Positions 36,990 to 45,715 are shown, counted from the first letter of the stretch. The stretch: 64,000 nucleotides of DNA from Tolypothrix sp. PCC 7712 (GCF_025860405.1 NZ_CP063785.1:7565390-7629389), one strand, 5' to 3'. The notes: generated from the sequence alone by a model not told the origin. Translations and numbers: made by a program.

Positions 36990-37961
36990 TTAAGAACCTC
37001 TTTGGATTTCAGTAAAGATGACATCCAAAATTTCTTGTGCGCCTTGTTGACGCAACAGATTTGCTAGTTCTGTACCCAACTGTTCGGCATTTTTAGCTTC
37101 GCCAGAGACGGTATCTTTAACCAGCTTTTGTCCATCTACGCTGGCAACAATTCCGGTTAATGTTAATTGGTCACCATTAATTTCAGTGTTAACACCGATG
37201 GGTACTTGGCAGCCACCTTCCAAATCGCGTAAGAAAGCACGTTCAGCTAAACAGCGATCGCGTGTTTGGGGATGTTCGATAGCTTTCAGTAAAGATATCA
37301 ATTCCGTATCATCAGCACGGCATTCAATACCCAATGCACCTTGCCCAACAGCATGAAGCGAAATTTCTTTTGGTAGAATTTGGTGAACGCGATCGCTCAT
37401 TCCCAATCGCTCTAAACCTGCAACTGCCAAAATCAACGCGTCATACTCACCCGCATCTAATTTAGCCATGCGTGTGTTCAAATTTCCCCGTACATCCTTA
37501 AATGTGAAATGGGGGAACTGATTGCGTAACTGTGCCAAGCGCCGCAGAGAAGATGTACCGATGACAGCACCCTCTGGTAAGGTATCAATTGTCTGCCCTT
37601 TATACTTTTCGTGCAGTACCAAAGCATCTGCTGGGTTTTCCCGTTCGGTAATTGCTGCTAATGTTAACCCTTCTGGTAAATTAGTAGGCAGATCCTTGAG
37701 GGAATGAACCGCAAAGTCAATTTCCTTGTTGAGCATTCCCACTTCTAATTCTTTGGTGAATAAACCTTTATCACCAATCTTGGCTAATGCTACATCCAGG
37801 ATTTTGTCGCCTTGGGTAGACATGGTATGAACTTCAAAAGCAATCTCAGGATAGCTTTTTTGGAGTTGTTCTTTTACCCAGTGGGTTTGAACCAGAGCAA
37901 GTTGACTCTTACGAGAACCAATACGAATTGTGCGTGTAGGACTGGAAACAGCTGAAGTCAT
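36990..37961 (-). CDS. hemC: Hydroxymethylbilane synthase (porphobilinogen deaminase)
   Basis: Joins four porphobilinogen molecules into hydroxymethylbilane, the third shared step of haem and chlorophyll synthesis. From ATG 37961 (MTSAVSSPTRTIRIGSRKSQ) the protein has 323 residues, the normal size; the upstream in-frame ATG at 38000 adds an unlikely hydrophobic leader. Signatures: GSRKSQLALVQT, GDKGLFTKELEVGML, DFAVHSLKDLPT, GTSSLRRLAQL, DVRGNLNTR and EGGCQVPIG, where Cys251 carries the dipyrromethane cofactor. It stands alone and on the same strand as glgA. This is an essential core gene. Confidence 0.95.
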   Translation of the reverse strand: MTSAVSSPTRTIRIGSRKSQLALVQTHWVKEQLQKSYPEIAFEVHTMSTQGDKILDVALAKIGDKGLFTKELEVGMLNKEIDFAVHSLKDLPTNLPEGLTLAAITERENPADALVLHEKYKGQTIDTLPEGAVIGTSSLRRLAQLRNQFPHFTFKDVRGNLNTRMAKLDAGEYDALILAVAGLERLGMSDRVHQILPKEISLHAVGQGALGIECRADDTELISLLKAIEHPQTRDRCLAERAFLRDLEGGCQVPIGVNTEINGDQLTLTGIVASVDGQKLVKDTVSGEAKNAEQLGTELANLLRQQGAQEILDVIFTEIQRGS

Positions 37962-38128
37962 AAAACAAAATGTCAAACAAGGCGATAAATTCACTCTCAT
38001 CTAGACTACCGCAGTGAGTGACTTACCGGATGCTAATTGCTTAATTTCGATTAAGTTTAATTGCGAGTTTCTTTACATTTATTTACCAAGCAAAGCATGA
38101 AAAAGGATGAAGTGAAAATGAGTATCAA

Positions 38129-38276
38129 GTAGGGTGTGTTACGGCTATGAAAGGATATCGGACACAGAGACAATGATATTTAGCCGTAACGCACCGTCGC
38201 GTGGATGGTGCGTTAGGCGCTAGGATATTTCTTGCGTGACAAATCATATTGAAAACAAGCGCCTAACACACCCTAC
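38129..38276. mobile_element. Family IV MITE-like repeat with perfect 13-bp inverted ends
   Basis: 148 bp with GTAGGGTGTGTTA at one end and TAACACACCCTAC at the other. The interior has ATTTAGCCGTAACGCACCG and TGGTGCGTTAGGCGC. Fragments of the same family occur at about 23038-23070, 49340-49400 and 59029-59060. It lies between hemC and the LprI-like gene. Confidence 0.8.
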
Positions 38277-38327
38277 AGTCATCTTAATTAATTTCCCCCT
38301 TCCCCCTTCACCCTTCACCCTTCAGTA

Positions 38328-38780
38328 TTAACGATCTAAATTAAGATATTCCTGTAATTGTTGAGTACGTTGCAGTGTAGTCTGTTCTAAGCAACCAAAA
38401 TAAATAGTAGGTGCAATAGTTCCGCCTTCATATTGACTTCTTTCAAACTCACAACTAGCATCACGAAATTTAATCCATGCTTGCTGTGCGGTGATTAATT
38501 TCCTCTTGCTGGAACTAGATAAAGTTGGCACAAGTTTTTGATAAACCTGATTCAATTTTTTATCAGCATTCTGATAGGATATCTGCGCGCATTGATTAAT
38601 TTCTGCCTGGGTTTGAGCATTATTACAGTTGAGCTTTTGCGCTAATTGTATCTTTGAAGTTTCCGGTGTTGTGCTTGCCATTGCTAAACTGCCAATAGAC
38701 AAGCTGCTGAGGGTAATAATACTGAAAAAGTATGGTAAAAAACGATTCATAATATTTTGAAAGTTACGTGTATGCATCAA
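38328..38780 (-). CDS. Secreted LprI-like (DUF1311) protein
   Basis: A 150-residue exported protein. A signal peptide (MNRFLPYFFSIITLSSLSIGSLAMAS, best started at the internal ATG near 38750) precedes a DUF1311/LprI domain: LNCNNAQTQAEINQCAQISY, AQQAWIKFRDASCEFE and YFGCLEQTTLQRTQQLQ. Four cysteines fit the family's disulphides. Some LprI relatives inhibit lysozymes, but most are of unknown function; a periplasmic role is likely. It is a single gene on the minus strand, divergent from the antitoxin gene at 38836. Confidence 0.8.
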   Translation of the reverse strand: MMHTRNFQNIMNRFLPYFFSIITLSSLSIGSLAMASTTPETSKIQLAQKLNCNNAQTQAEINQCAQISYQNADKKLNQVYQKLVPTLSSSSKRKLITAQQAWIKFRDASCEFERSQYEGGTIAPTIYFGCLEQTTLQRTQQLQEYLNLDR

Positions 38781-38835
38781 AATAGCATAAAATTGAGATA
38801 AGCTCTAATAGAAGACTGCGGCTGGAGATTAACTG

Positions 38836-39072
38836 ATGAAAACAATTGATATTACCCAAGCCCTGACGGAAATGTCAGATTTAATTGCAAAAGCAGTCGA
38901 TGGTGAAGAAATTATTATTACCAAAAACAACCAACCAATAGTCAAATTGGTTTCCTTACAACCTCTCCCTCAACGTCCTCCACTTTTTGGCAGCGATCAG
39001 GGCTTAATTTCCATTACTGATGATTTTGATGAACCTTTAGAAGAATTTTTTAATGTGTTGCAATTAAAATAA
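38836..39072 (+). CDS. Phd/YefM-type antitoxin without adjacent toxin
   Basis: 78 residues of the Phd/YefM antitoxin type used in vapBC-like modules: ITQALTEMSDLIAKAVDGEEIIITKNNQPIVKLV is split over the DNA-binding N-terminal half, and the acidic tail FDEPLEEFF is the usual toxin-binding end. Such genes normally overlap or touch a PIN-domain ribonuclease gene. The 150 bases after the stop contain no PIN start motif and no open frame of that size, so the antitoxin appears orphaned. It may act on a toxin elsewhere or be a remnant. Confidence 0.75.
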   Translation: MKTIDITQALTEMSDLIAKAVDGEEIIITKNNQPIVKLVSLQPLPQRPPLFGSDQGLISITDDFDEPLEEFFNVLQLK

Positions 39073-39221
39073 TGTTGGCGATACAGAAAATTATTTATAG
39101 GGGCAAAACAGGTTGTGTAGACAATATAATTCAATTGCCACCCGATACAATAGCATTGTGAGTTGACGCGATGTCTATGACAAGCCGATGCAGCATCTAC
39201 GCATAATCATGAGGAAATATT

Positions 39222-39434
39222 ATGAATCTTGAACAAGCTGTGTTATACAAATTGCGGCAGCTACCTATAGAAAAGCAACAAGAATTATTGGATTTTGCAG
39301 AATTTCTGTACCAAAAAACTACTAAAAAACCTGCTTTACTTAGTGTTAGAGGGTTATGTAGTGATTTAAAGGTAGATATTACAGAAGAAGATATTGCTCT
39401 TGCACGCCAAGAAATGTGGGGTAATTTTTCGTGA
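39222..39434 (+). CDS. DUF2281-type small protein, likely VapB-like antitoxin without toxin
   Basis: 70 residues. LRQLPIEKQQELLDFAEFLYQKT is typical of the DUF2281/VapB-like antitoxin family in cyanobacteria, and ITEEDIALARQEMWGNF of its toxin-contacting tail. The start follows GAGGAAATATTATG. A PIN toxin gene normally overlaps the stop. Here GTGACTCGTGATTTGC begins such an overlap, but the frame stops after 17 codons and then runs into the 41-bp array. The toxin has therefore been lost or replaced by repeats. Confidence 0.75.
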   Translation: MNLEQAVLYKLRQLPIEKQQELLDFAEFLYQKTTKKPALLSVRGLCSDLKVDITEEDIALARQEMWGNFS

Positions 39435-39524
39435 CTCGTGATTTGCAAATTCAGGCTTTAACCACAATTCAGACTATTTGGTAGTAAGTAGGTGCGATGT
39501 CTACGACAAGCCGCTCCGCGTCTA

Positions 39525-40345
39525 CGCATTCTCCCCCAGACAGTGAAATTGTGAGTTGGTGCGATCGCATTCTCCCCCAGACAGCAAAATTGTGAATTGG
39601 TGCGATCGCATTCTCACCCAGACAGCAAAATTGTGAATCGCTGCGATCGCATTCTCACTTCATAGCAAAATTGTGAATTGGTGCGATCGCACTCTCACCC
39701 AGACAGCAAAATTGTGAGTTGGTGCGATCGCACTCTCTCTCAAACAGCAAAATTGTGAGTTGGTGCGATCGCATTCTCACTTCATAGCGAAATTGTGAAT
39801 CGCTGCGATCGCATTCTCACCCAGACAGCAAAATTGTGAATCGCTGCGATCGCATTCTCCCCCAAACAGCAAAATTGTGAATTGGTGCGATCGCACTCTC
39901 ACCCAGACACCGAAATTATGAATTGGTGCGATCGCATTTTCACCCAGACAGCGAAATTATGAATTGGTGCGATCGCATTCTCACCCAGACAGCAAAATTG
40001 TGAGTTGGTGCGATCGCACTCTCACCCAGACAGCAAAATTGTGAGTTGGTGCGATCGCCTTCAAAATCGTTTTGATCATCGTCAAAATCATTTTAATCGT
40101 CGTCAAAATCGTTTTGATCATCGTCAAAATCATTTTAATCGTCGTCAAAATCGTTTTAATCGTCGTCAAAATCGTTTTAATCGTCGTCAAATCGTTTTAT
40201 CATCATCAAAATCGTTTTAATCGTCGTCAAAATCGTTTTGATCATCGTCAAAATCGTTTTGATTGCAATCTGAGTCGATCTGATCGCATTTTCACTCAAA
40301 CAGTGACATTGTGAATTGGTGCGATCGCTTAACGCAGGGATACGG
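39525..40345. repeat. 41-bp tandem array with a HIP1 site in every unit, broken by a 21-bp array
   Basis: Thirteen GCGATCGC palindromes lie at 39561, 39602, 39643, 39683, 39724, 39765, 39805, 39846, 39887, 39928, 39969, 40010 and 40051, spaced 41 (twice 40) bases apart. A fourteenth unit follows the second array (site at 40321). Between the sites the unit reads ATTCTCACCCAGACAGCA then AAATTGTGAATTGGT, with small variants such as CACTTCATAGC. There are no unique spacers, so this is not a CRISPR. No protein frame is convincing through the array. Confidence 0.95.
40059..40268. repeat. 21-bp palindromic tandem array inside the 41-bp array
   Basis: About nine units of GTCAAAATCGTTTTGATCAT type, alternating with CATTTTAATCGTC. 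Each unit contains the small palindrome CAAAATCGTTTTG, and one unit has lost a base. It replaces part of the 41-bp array, which resumes at about 40290. The period of 21 makes several frames open, but the encoded seven-residue repeats look artificial. Confidence 0.9.
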
Positions 40346-40358
40346 GAAAGTAGAGAAA

Positions 40359-40462
40359 TAATACCAATTTGAAAAAAGAATGCGCTAGATGGTAGGGGCA
40401 AGGCACTGCCTTGCCCTCTAGAATATATTGATGTCTCGCAAACATTATTTGAATTGATATAA
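40359..40462. mobile_element. Family I MITE-like repeat, copy 5
   Basis: About 102 bp from TAATACCAATTTG to GAATTGATATAA, with the central palindrome GGGGCAAGGCACTGCCTTGC. It lies just after the array and before a small unassigned frame. Confidence 0.85.
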
Positions 40463-40472
40463 CAAATTACTA

Positions 40473-40667
40473 ATGACAAATAACTATCGACCGCAAGCAA
40501 AGCCAGAGAAACGAAATCATTGGGGTAGTCGCTTTTTAACCTCAGTAATTAAGAGTGCTAAACCCAAAAAATCTTCGCCGGGACAGATGAGTTTACCTTG
40601 GGACAATCAAAAAGTAACGGAATCTACGGAGGTGCATGAAGTAGCAGGAGGATTTATGAAATGCTGA
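40473..40667 (+). CDS. Possible small basic protein
   Basis: 64 codons (MTNNYRPQAKPEKRNHWGSR). The start codon lies in a repeat-like CTAATGACAAATAACT sequence, and there is no clear ribosome-binding site. The middle (SVIKSAKPKKSSPGQMSLPW) is basic and not simple repeat, which is the only support for a real gene. No family is recognised; it may equally be noncoding. Confidence 0.25.
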   Translation: MTNNYRPQAKPEKRNHWGSRFLTSVIKSAKPKKSSPGQMSLPWDNQKVTESTEVHEVAGGFMKC

Positions 40668-40726
40668 TGGTTACGTGGAAAATGAGGCGGAAACAAATAT
40701 TCACAAACTTCTGAAAGCCTTAAATG

Positions 40727-43402
40727 TTACACTTTACAAGTCGCAGCGCGAGAGAAGAAGAACCCTGTAGCGCGAGAGAAGAACACCTCCGACGGCCCCG
40801 TAACCCGTACATACCCCGCTACAGCTTCCCTCCACGGTAGGCTTCCCGTACCATACGTAGGGTCATCTTTAACAAGCTTCAGCAGTTCGTCATACCTCAA
40901 AAAGTCGCCTCCTCTGCCGCCCGTTTCTGAGTCCCTAGTTTTTTTGTCATCATACCATCCTACTGCCGTGGCAAACCGATAATAATTTTCCACATCTTTG
41001 TCATTCCACTCTTCTGGCTTTATACCCAGCCGATTCCCCGTGCTTATCCATATTTCCTTCTGCACACTAAAGCCAAAACGTTTATCTGAATTAACCCAAA
41101 GCTGGTCTATTTTTTTCAGGTCTGGACAAGAAAAATTATTAATAGAGTCGAGATCTAAATACTCTTCTTTTTCTCTTTTAGCAATATTGAGCATGAGTTG
41201 ATCTGTTTGCAGATCAGCTGCTTGCCAATTTTTAGCCTTCAAAGAATACTCAAGTTGAGCATATAAATGTTGGGTAAGAGATTTTTCTACCCGTTCTCTC
41301 AAAGGGGTGTTGGTTGAGAGTAAATTCAGTAAATTGCGATGAACAGTTTCAATATCTTTGGCTGCGAGTAATTGATTAGTTTTTGTAAAAGGATTAGTTT
41401 GATCTGGGTTTTTATTAAGGATTTTAAATGCTAATTTATAAGATTCTATAGCTTGGTTTTTTTCTTTTTTATGTACTAGAAAACTACCTTTAACCTTATT
41501 AGCCAAAACTTGAATTTGTAATCCTTCACTAGAATTAATACTTTTATCTGCTTGTACTAAAAAAATATTGCTTTCTTTAATTTCTTTTTCTGCTTCATCC
41601 CACTTTTTTAAATGCTGATATGCTTGTGAACTAGAAGCAAGTAGTAGAGCTTGCTTAAGGTTATAGTCTTTAACGTTGAATGATAAACCTGCTAATCTTA
41701 ATGCTTCGTCTGATTCATCTGTCAGATTTTCATTACGTAACTCTCCAGCCAATTCAGATAGTTTTTGTACATTTTCAACATCTTTCTTTGCTAAAACCAG
41801 TTGACTTTGTGCTTCTAATAGTTTCCTTCCTTCCCTTGCTGCAAATACTCCTAAAATTATCGCAATAAACACCGCCAAAAATAAAACAGCAGTTCCATTA
41901 CGAATCTTCTGTTGAGCTTTTTGATTAGCTACACTTAGTAATTGATTTCTTTTCTCTGTTGCTTCTTTATCCTGTCTTTCTCTTTCCAAAGCAGCTTTTT
42001 GTTCCTTAACTGCAATCTTTTCTTGAATTTCTTGCTCTTTACTCGCTGCTAAAAACTGCTTATCTTGATAACTTAAACTCTTATCTTTTACCCATACTTC
42101 AGCTTCTTCTAAAGCCTTTCCCCTCAATAATCTAGATGTATCCTTTCCCCCAGAAGCCACCCAAAAGCGGAAATTCTCTGAATATGGACGCAGATTTTTT
42201 AATTGATTATCTATCCAATTTTGATTAAAAACTTCGTTGTATATGGGATTATAAACTCTTAAATTATTTTGCTGCCTAAAAACCAATCCTGAAAGCTGTA
42301 ACTCACTTTGCTCTAAAGTATCATTGGCTATAATTTCAGAGGAGATTTGAAAATTCCTCTTGTCGGTATCAAAAGTTTCAGATCCCTCTAAATCTCCCTT
42401 AAAAAGGGAGACTTTGATTTCAGTTCCCCCCTTTTTAAGGGGGGTTAGGGGGGATCTTGAATGTTCATCCCTCAATCTAATTTGCCGATACAGTTCTAGC
42501 AAATATCCAGCACGTTGTTCATCCCGCAAAATTCGAGCTTGAATTGTGCGTAAATGCTCAGGCTCATCTTGCGATTCCCAATTTGCAATAATCCGCGACT
42601 TTACTACCTGCTCAACATTGCGAGGATTGTCTTGCAAAGATTCTTCTATCATCAACTGACAAAGTTTTTGCGTCAGAAATGGTTGTCCTCCTGTCCAAGA
42701 TAAAATTTCCTCCATGACTGCTTGAGGATGAGAAAATCTCCCTGACATCCCCCTAGCTAACGGCTCAACTTCATGCAATTGAAAACCAGTCAAAGAGATA
42801 GCTTGACCAATATTAAACGGAGTGCGTTGTTTATCCTCAATCAAATTACTAGGTGATGCGACTCCCAACAGACAAAAAGTCAGGCGATTATATTCAGGAT
42901 TATCAACCCGCTTGTTATAACAGGCGCGAATCAGTGCAAAAAAATCATCTGTCGGAAACTTCAGGCTGAGTACACTATCAATTTCATCAATAAAAATAAC
43001 AATATTTTCTTTAACTTCAAGCAGCAATATTTCTTCTAAAAACTTGCGAAATCTCGTTACCAGCGAATTTAACTGATTAGCTTCCCACCAATCACCAAAA
43101 TCTACATCTAAGTCAAAAGTTTCAATTAAATTATCAATTAAATCTGCATACCATTGTTCCGGCGGTACATTTTGAATCCCCCCAGCCGAAAGGTCAATTG
43201 CTGCACATTGTACGCCTTCTTCTCTGAGTCTTTGCATGGTTCGCACCCGCAAGCTAGACTTTCCGCTTTGTCGGGAGTTCAATACATAACAAAACTTTCC
43301 CGCTTTTAATCCCGCATACAAATCACTGTCAGCTTGGCGTGTAACATAGGTGCTGGCATTTTCCGGTAAACTTCCAGAAAATATATATTGGTCATTTGTC
43401 AT
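40727..43402 (-). CDS. AAA-like ATPase - transmembrane - GUN4 protein
   Basis: 891 residues. Order: an AAA-like domain of the cyanobacterial orphan STAND type, with Walker A YVLNSRQSGKSSLRV (~residues 39-53) and Walker B IVIFIDEID (~135-142); a winged-helix segment; a coiled coil rich in Lys/Glu; one membrane helix (VLFLAVFIAIILGVFAA, ~residues 510-530); a helical-repeat region; and a C-terminal GUN4 domain with KRFGFSVQKEIW. The GUN4 part may bind porphyrin and the ATPase may switch by ATP. Residues ~315-345 (SPLTPLKKGGTEIKVSLFKG onwards) are an in-frame dispersed DNA repeat. The start codon lies in TGACAAA heptamers (MTND). The final residues contain a duplicated FFSRA. Confidence 0.85.
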   Translation of the reverse strand: MTNDQYIFSGSLPENASTYVTRQADSDLYAGLKAGKFCYVLNSRQSGKSSLRVRTMQRLREEGVQCAAIDLSAGGIQNVPPEQWYADLIDNLIETFDLDVDFGDWWEANQLNSLVTRFRKFLEEILLLEVKENIVIFIDEIDSVLSLKFPTDDFFALIRACYNKRVDNPEYNRLTFCLLGVASPSNLIEDKQRTPFNIGQAISLTGFQLHEVEPLARGMSGRFSHPQAVMEEILSWTGGQPFLTQKLCQLMIEESLQDNPRNVEQVVKSRIIANWESQDEPEHLRTIQARILRDEQRAGYLLELYRQIRLRDEHSRSPLTPLKKGGTEIKVSLFKGDLEGSETFDTDKRNFQISSEIIANDTLEQSELQLSGLVFRQQNNLRVYNPIYNEVFNQNWIDNQLKNLRPYSENFRFWVASGGKDTSRLLRGKALEEAEVWVKDKSLSYQDKQFLAASKEQEIQEKIAVKEQKAALERERQDKEATEKRNQLLSVANQKAQQKIRNGTAVLFLAVFIAIILGVFAAREGRKLLEAQSQLVLAKKDVENVQKLSELAGELRNENLTDESDEALRLAGLSFNVKDYNLKQALLLASSSQAYQHLKKWDEAEKEIKESNIFLVQADKSINSSEGLQIQVLANKVKGSFLVHKKEKNQAIESYKLAFKILNKNPDQTNPFTKTNQLLAAKDIETVHRNLLNLLSTNTPLRERVEKSLTQHLYAQLEYSLKAKNWQAADLQTDQLMLNIAKREKEEYLDLDSINNFSCPDLKKIDQLWVNSDKRFGFSVQKEIWISTGNRLGIKPEEWNDKDVENYYRFATAVGWYDDKKTRDSETGGRGGDFLRYDELLKLVKDDPTYGTGSLPWREAVAGYVRVTGPSEVFFSRATGFFFSRAATCKV
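42368..42462. repeat. In-frame dispersed palindrome inside the AAA-GUN4 gene
   Basis: GATCCCTCTAAATCTCCC, TTAAAAAGGGAG and CCCCCCTTTTTAAGGGGGG blocks form a palindrome of the type common between cyanobacterial genes. Here it is open in the gene's frame and adds about 31 residues between the ATPase and the winged-helix part. A relative lies between genes at 45418-45545. Confidence 0.8.
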
Positions 43403-43622
43403 TTGTCATTTGTCATTTGTTATTGGTCATTGGTCATTGCTCATTGGTTATTTGTCATTGGTCATTGCTCATTGGTTATTTGTCATTTGTCATTGGTCAT
43501 TTGGTATCGGAGAGCATCCCATTTTTTTGACTGTCATTGCGAACGTAACGAAGTGGAGTGAAGCAATCGCAAAGTCTAGCTGCTGCGATTGCTTCGTCGT
43601 TCCTCCTCGCAATGACAAGAGC
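43390..43622. repeat. TTGTCAT heptamers and GTCATTGCGA palindromic repeat
   Basis: TTGTCAT/TGGTCAT heptamers (43390-43505) are followed by a ~90-bp element with inverted ends TGTCATTGCGA/TCGCAATGACA (about 43533-43620). A fragment of the second is seen at about 55072-55130. They fill the gap between the two AAA-like genes. Confidence 0.85.
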
Positions 43623-43652
43623 TGTCTTTACACATTTGGAATACTCCCGATA

Positions 43653-45254
43653 TTACCCTAAACGCACTGCGAAATACTGACGATATAATTCATAACTGGG
43701 AACACAATCATTACCTGAAAGTTTTACCAATCCTAAACTATGTAACTTGAATGCTACCTCAGTATCTAACCTAACGGGTGCATTCGCCATTACTACTTGT
43801 TTATACCCTAACTCAAGCAGAGAATTATGTTGTAAATGCCATAATTGCTGTCGCAAATGGTCGCTAAAAATTCCCTGTTCTGTTGGCGCAAGTTGCAAAA
43901 GTTCTTTTATAGTAGCTTGGGGATTTTGCAGGTAAGCGACTGCTTGCTGGATTAAATCAGGGTGTCCTCCTACTAACTTCATCAACTCACTTAAGGCTTG
44001 CGTACCTAACTTATCTGCTAATTCATATTGCTGGGTAAGAAATTCTACTTGTTGGAGATTAAATTCCGATAACTCAATTGGTAATCCCACATTAAATGGA
44101 GAATGATTAGTATCTAAAGTAGGATATGATTCTGTGGAATGAACTACAACTAATCGCAGTTTCTTCCAGAGATTACCAATTTTATCTCCTTGTTTAGCTG
44201 CTTCATACCATCCCCGCAGTAATAAACAAAATGAAGGGAAAATATCTGGATATCCAAACAGGCGCTCAAAATTATCGATAGCTAATACTAAAGGACTATC
44301 GCTAGCAGCTAATAAATATTTTTGAAAATATCGAGTACAGTTTTTATTTAATCCAAAAACATCTTGCCAATATTTATCTAATTGCGGTTCTAATTCCAGG
44401 CTATCAGCAACATCAACACATAACCATTGTAAAAATGTCTTTGCGTCAGATAGAATCTCACTATCAGCCAGTTTTAAATCTAATTTTGCTGTTCGATAAC
44501 CTTCCTGTCTACTATGATTAAGGACTTTCTCTAACAGCAATGTTTTGCCCATTCTCTGCGGTGACCTAATGCGAATTAACGCCCCAGGTTGCAAAATTGC
44601 TTCATAACATTTCGCCTCAATTGGCGGTCTTTCTATATATATTGTCGTTGTCTCTGCTGCAGAATTTAATGATGCTGTATCTGATTTGGTAATTAATTTA
44701 GGTGTGAGATTTTCTGCTATGCCAGCTACACGAATCAAGCTACAACCTAACTTATAAGCAAACTCATAACCTTTATCTGCACCCAGCGCATCATAAAAAC
44801 CCACTGCAAATTCAATAGCTGCTTTATCGCCAATTCTCTGACTCATACCGACAACATAATTAATATGTCTTGCTATTTCCCCAGCTTGATATTGAGAAAA
44901 ACATGCATTGAGTACAACACATTCTACTTGGTCAGCAAATAGTTGAAATAACCCAGCTAAAGCTTCTGCATCAACTAATTTAATTTGACCAGATTCATCT
45001 TCAAATACTAAACCTTCTTCTCCTGTTCCATGCCCAGAAAAGTGAATAATCTGCGGTTCGTATTCTAAAATAGCTCTGTGTATATCTCTGTAACGTACTG
45101 CTTCTGCTGTAGCTATGGAATATTGGTCACGATTCTTTGACCTTTTCAATCCTTCCTTAATTTCGCGCATCTCTTCACCCAAACGCAGTGGATGGGTATT
45201 TTTGGGATTTGCGGATAAAAGCAGGATTTTCAGAGTTTGATTATAATCACTCAT
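43653..45254 (-). CDS. CHAT (caspase-like) protease fused to AAA-like ATPase
   Basis: 533 residues. The first ~190 form a CHAT domain with the His-Cys dyad in IIHFSGHGTG (His75) and VVLNACFSQ (Cys118), as in caspases and separases. After a short linker comes an AAA-like ATPase of the orphan STAND type: IRIRSPQRMGKTLLL (Walker A, ~228-242), LVLAIDNFERLF (Walker B) and a winged-helix C-terminus ending in PSYELYRQYFAVRLG. The ATPase probably gates the protease in response to a signal, a layout seen in bacterial cell-death and defence systems. It lies upstream of the AAA-GUN4 gene on the same strand, with repeats between, so the two may work together. Both catalytic residues are intact. Confidence 0.88.
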   Translation of the reverse strand: MSDYNQTLKILLLSANPKNTHPLRLGEEMREIKEGLKRSKNRDQYSIATAEAVRYRDIHRAILEYEPQIIHFSGHGTGEEGLVFEDESGQIKLVDAEALAGLFQLFADQVECVVLNACFSQYQAGEIARHINYVVGMSQRIGDKAAIEFAVGFYDALGADKGYEFAYKLGCSLIRVAGIAENLTPKLITKSDTASLNSAAETTTIYIERPPIEAKCYEAILQPGALIRIRSPQRMGKTLLLEKVLNHSRQEGYRTAKLDLKLADSEILSDAKTFLQWLCVDVADSLELEPQLDKYWQDVFGLNKNCTRYFQKYLLAASDSPLVLAIDNFERLFGYPDIFPSFCLLLRGWYEAAKQGDKIGNLWKKLRLVVVHSTESYPTLDTNHSPFNVGLPIELSEFNLQQVEFLTQQYELADKLGTQALSELMKLVGGHPDLIQQAVAYLQNPQATIKELLQLAPTEQGIFSDHLRQQLWHLQHNSLLELGYKQVVMANAPVRLDTEVAFKLHSLGLVKLSGNDCVPSYELYRQYFAVRLG

Positions 45255-45715
45255 TATGCAATTTGCACCGGATAAGCCTAAAAACTAGGCTAAACTGGCA
45301 GATATATACATTTTGAGTATGCGGTTTTTCGGAATCTATTACAAGAAGGGGAAAGGGTGAAGGGTGAAAGGTGAAGGGTTGTTTGAAAAGTAATTGGTTA
45401 TGATTTTCACCACTTGTTGATCCCCCCAACCCCCCTTGAAAAGGGGGGCAAAACCTCTGAAAGTCCACGCCACTTGCTACAAGTCGGGGAACCCGCCCAA
45501 CGCAGTGGCTCCCCTTTTTAAGGGGGATTTAGGGGGATCTAAAACGTTTTGCTCAAACATCAAATATAAATTCAATCCCTTTCCCCTTTTCCCCTTTCCC
45601 CTTTCCCCAATTATTTAAATCGGCAACCTGTCGTCAGGAGGAAGAGAGAATTTTCTAGGTATGTTATGAATAATTTTGATATTTTAATGAGATTAGTTAT
45701 TAAGTTTTTATTTAT
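45255..45715. repeat. Intergenic region with dispersed AGGGGG palindromes
   Basis: At 45418-45545 two CCCCCTTTTAAGGGGG-type palindromes flank CTACAAGTCGGGGAACCCGC, followed by CCCCTTTTCCCC heptamers to about 45607. No gene is visible. This is a free copy of the repeat found in frame at 42368-42462. Confidence 0.7.

Noticed and set aside
39525..40345. Possible CRISPR array
   Set aside because: The units repeat in full every 41 bases with no unique spacers, and no cas genes are in the window.
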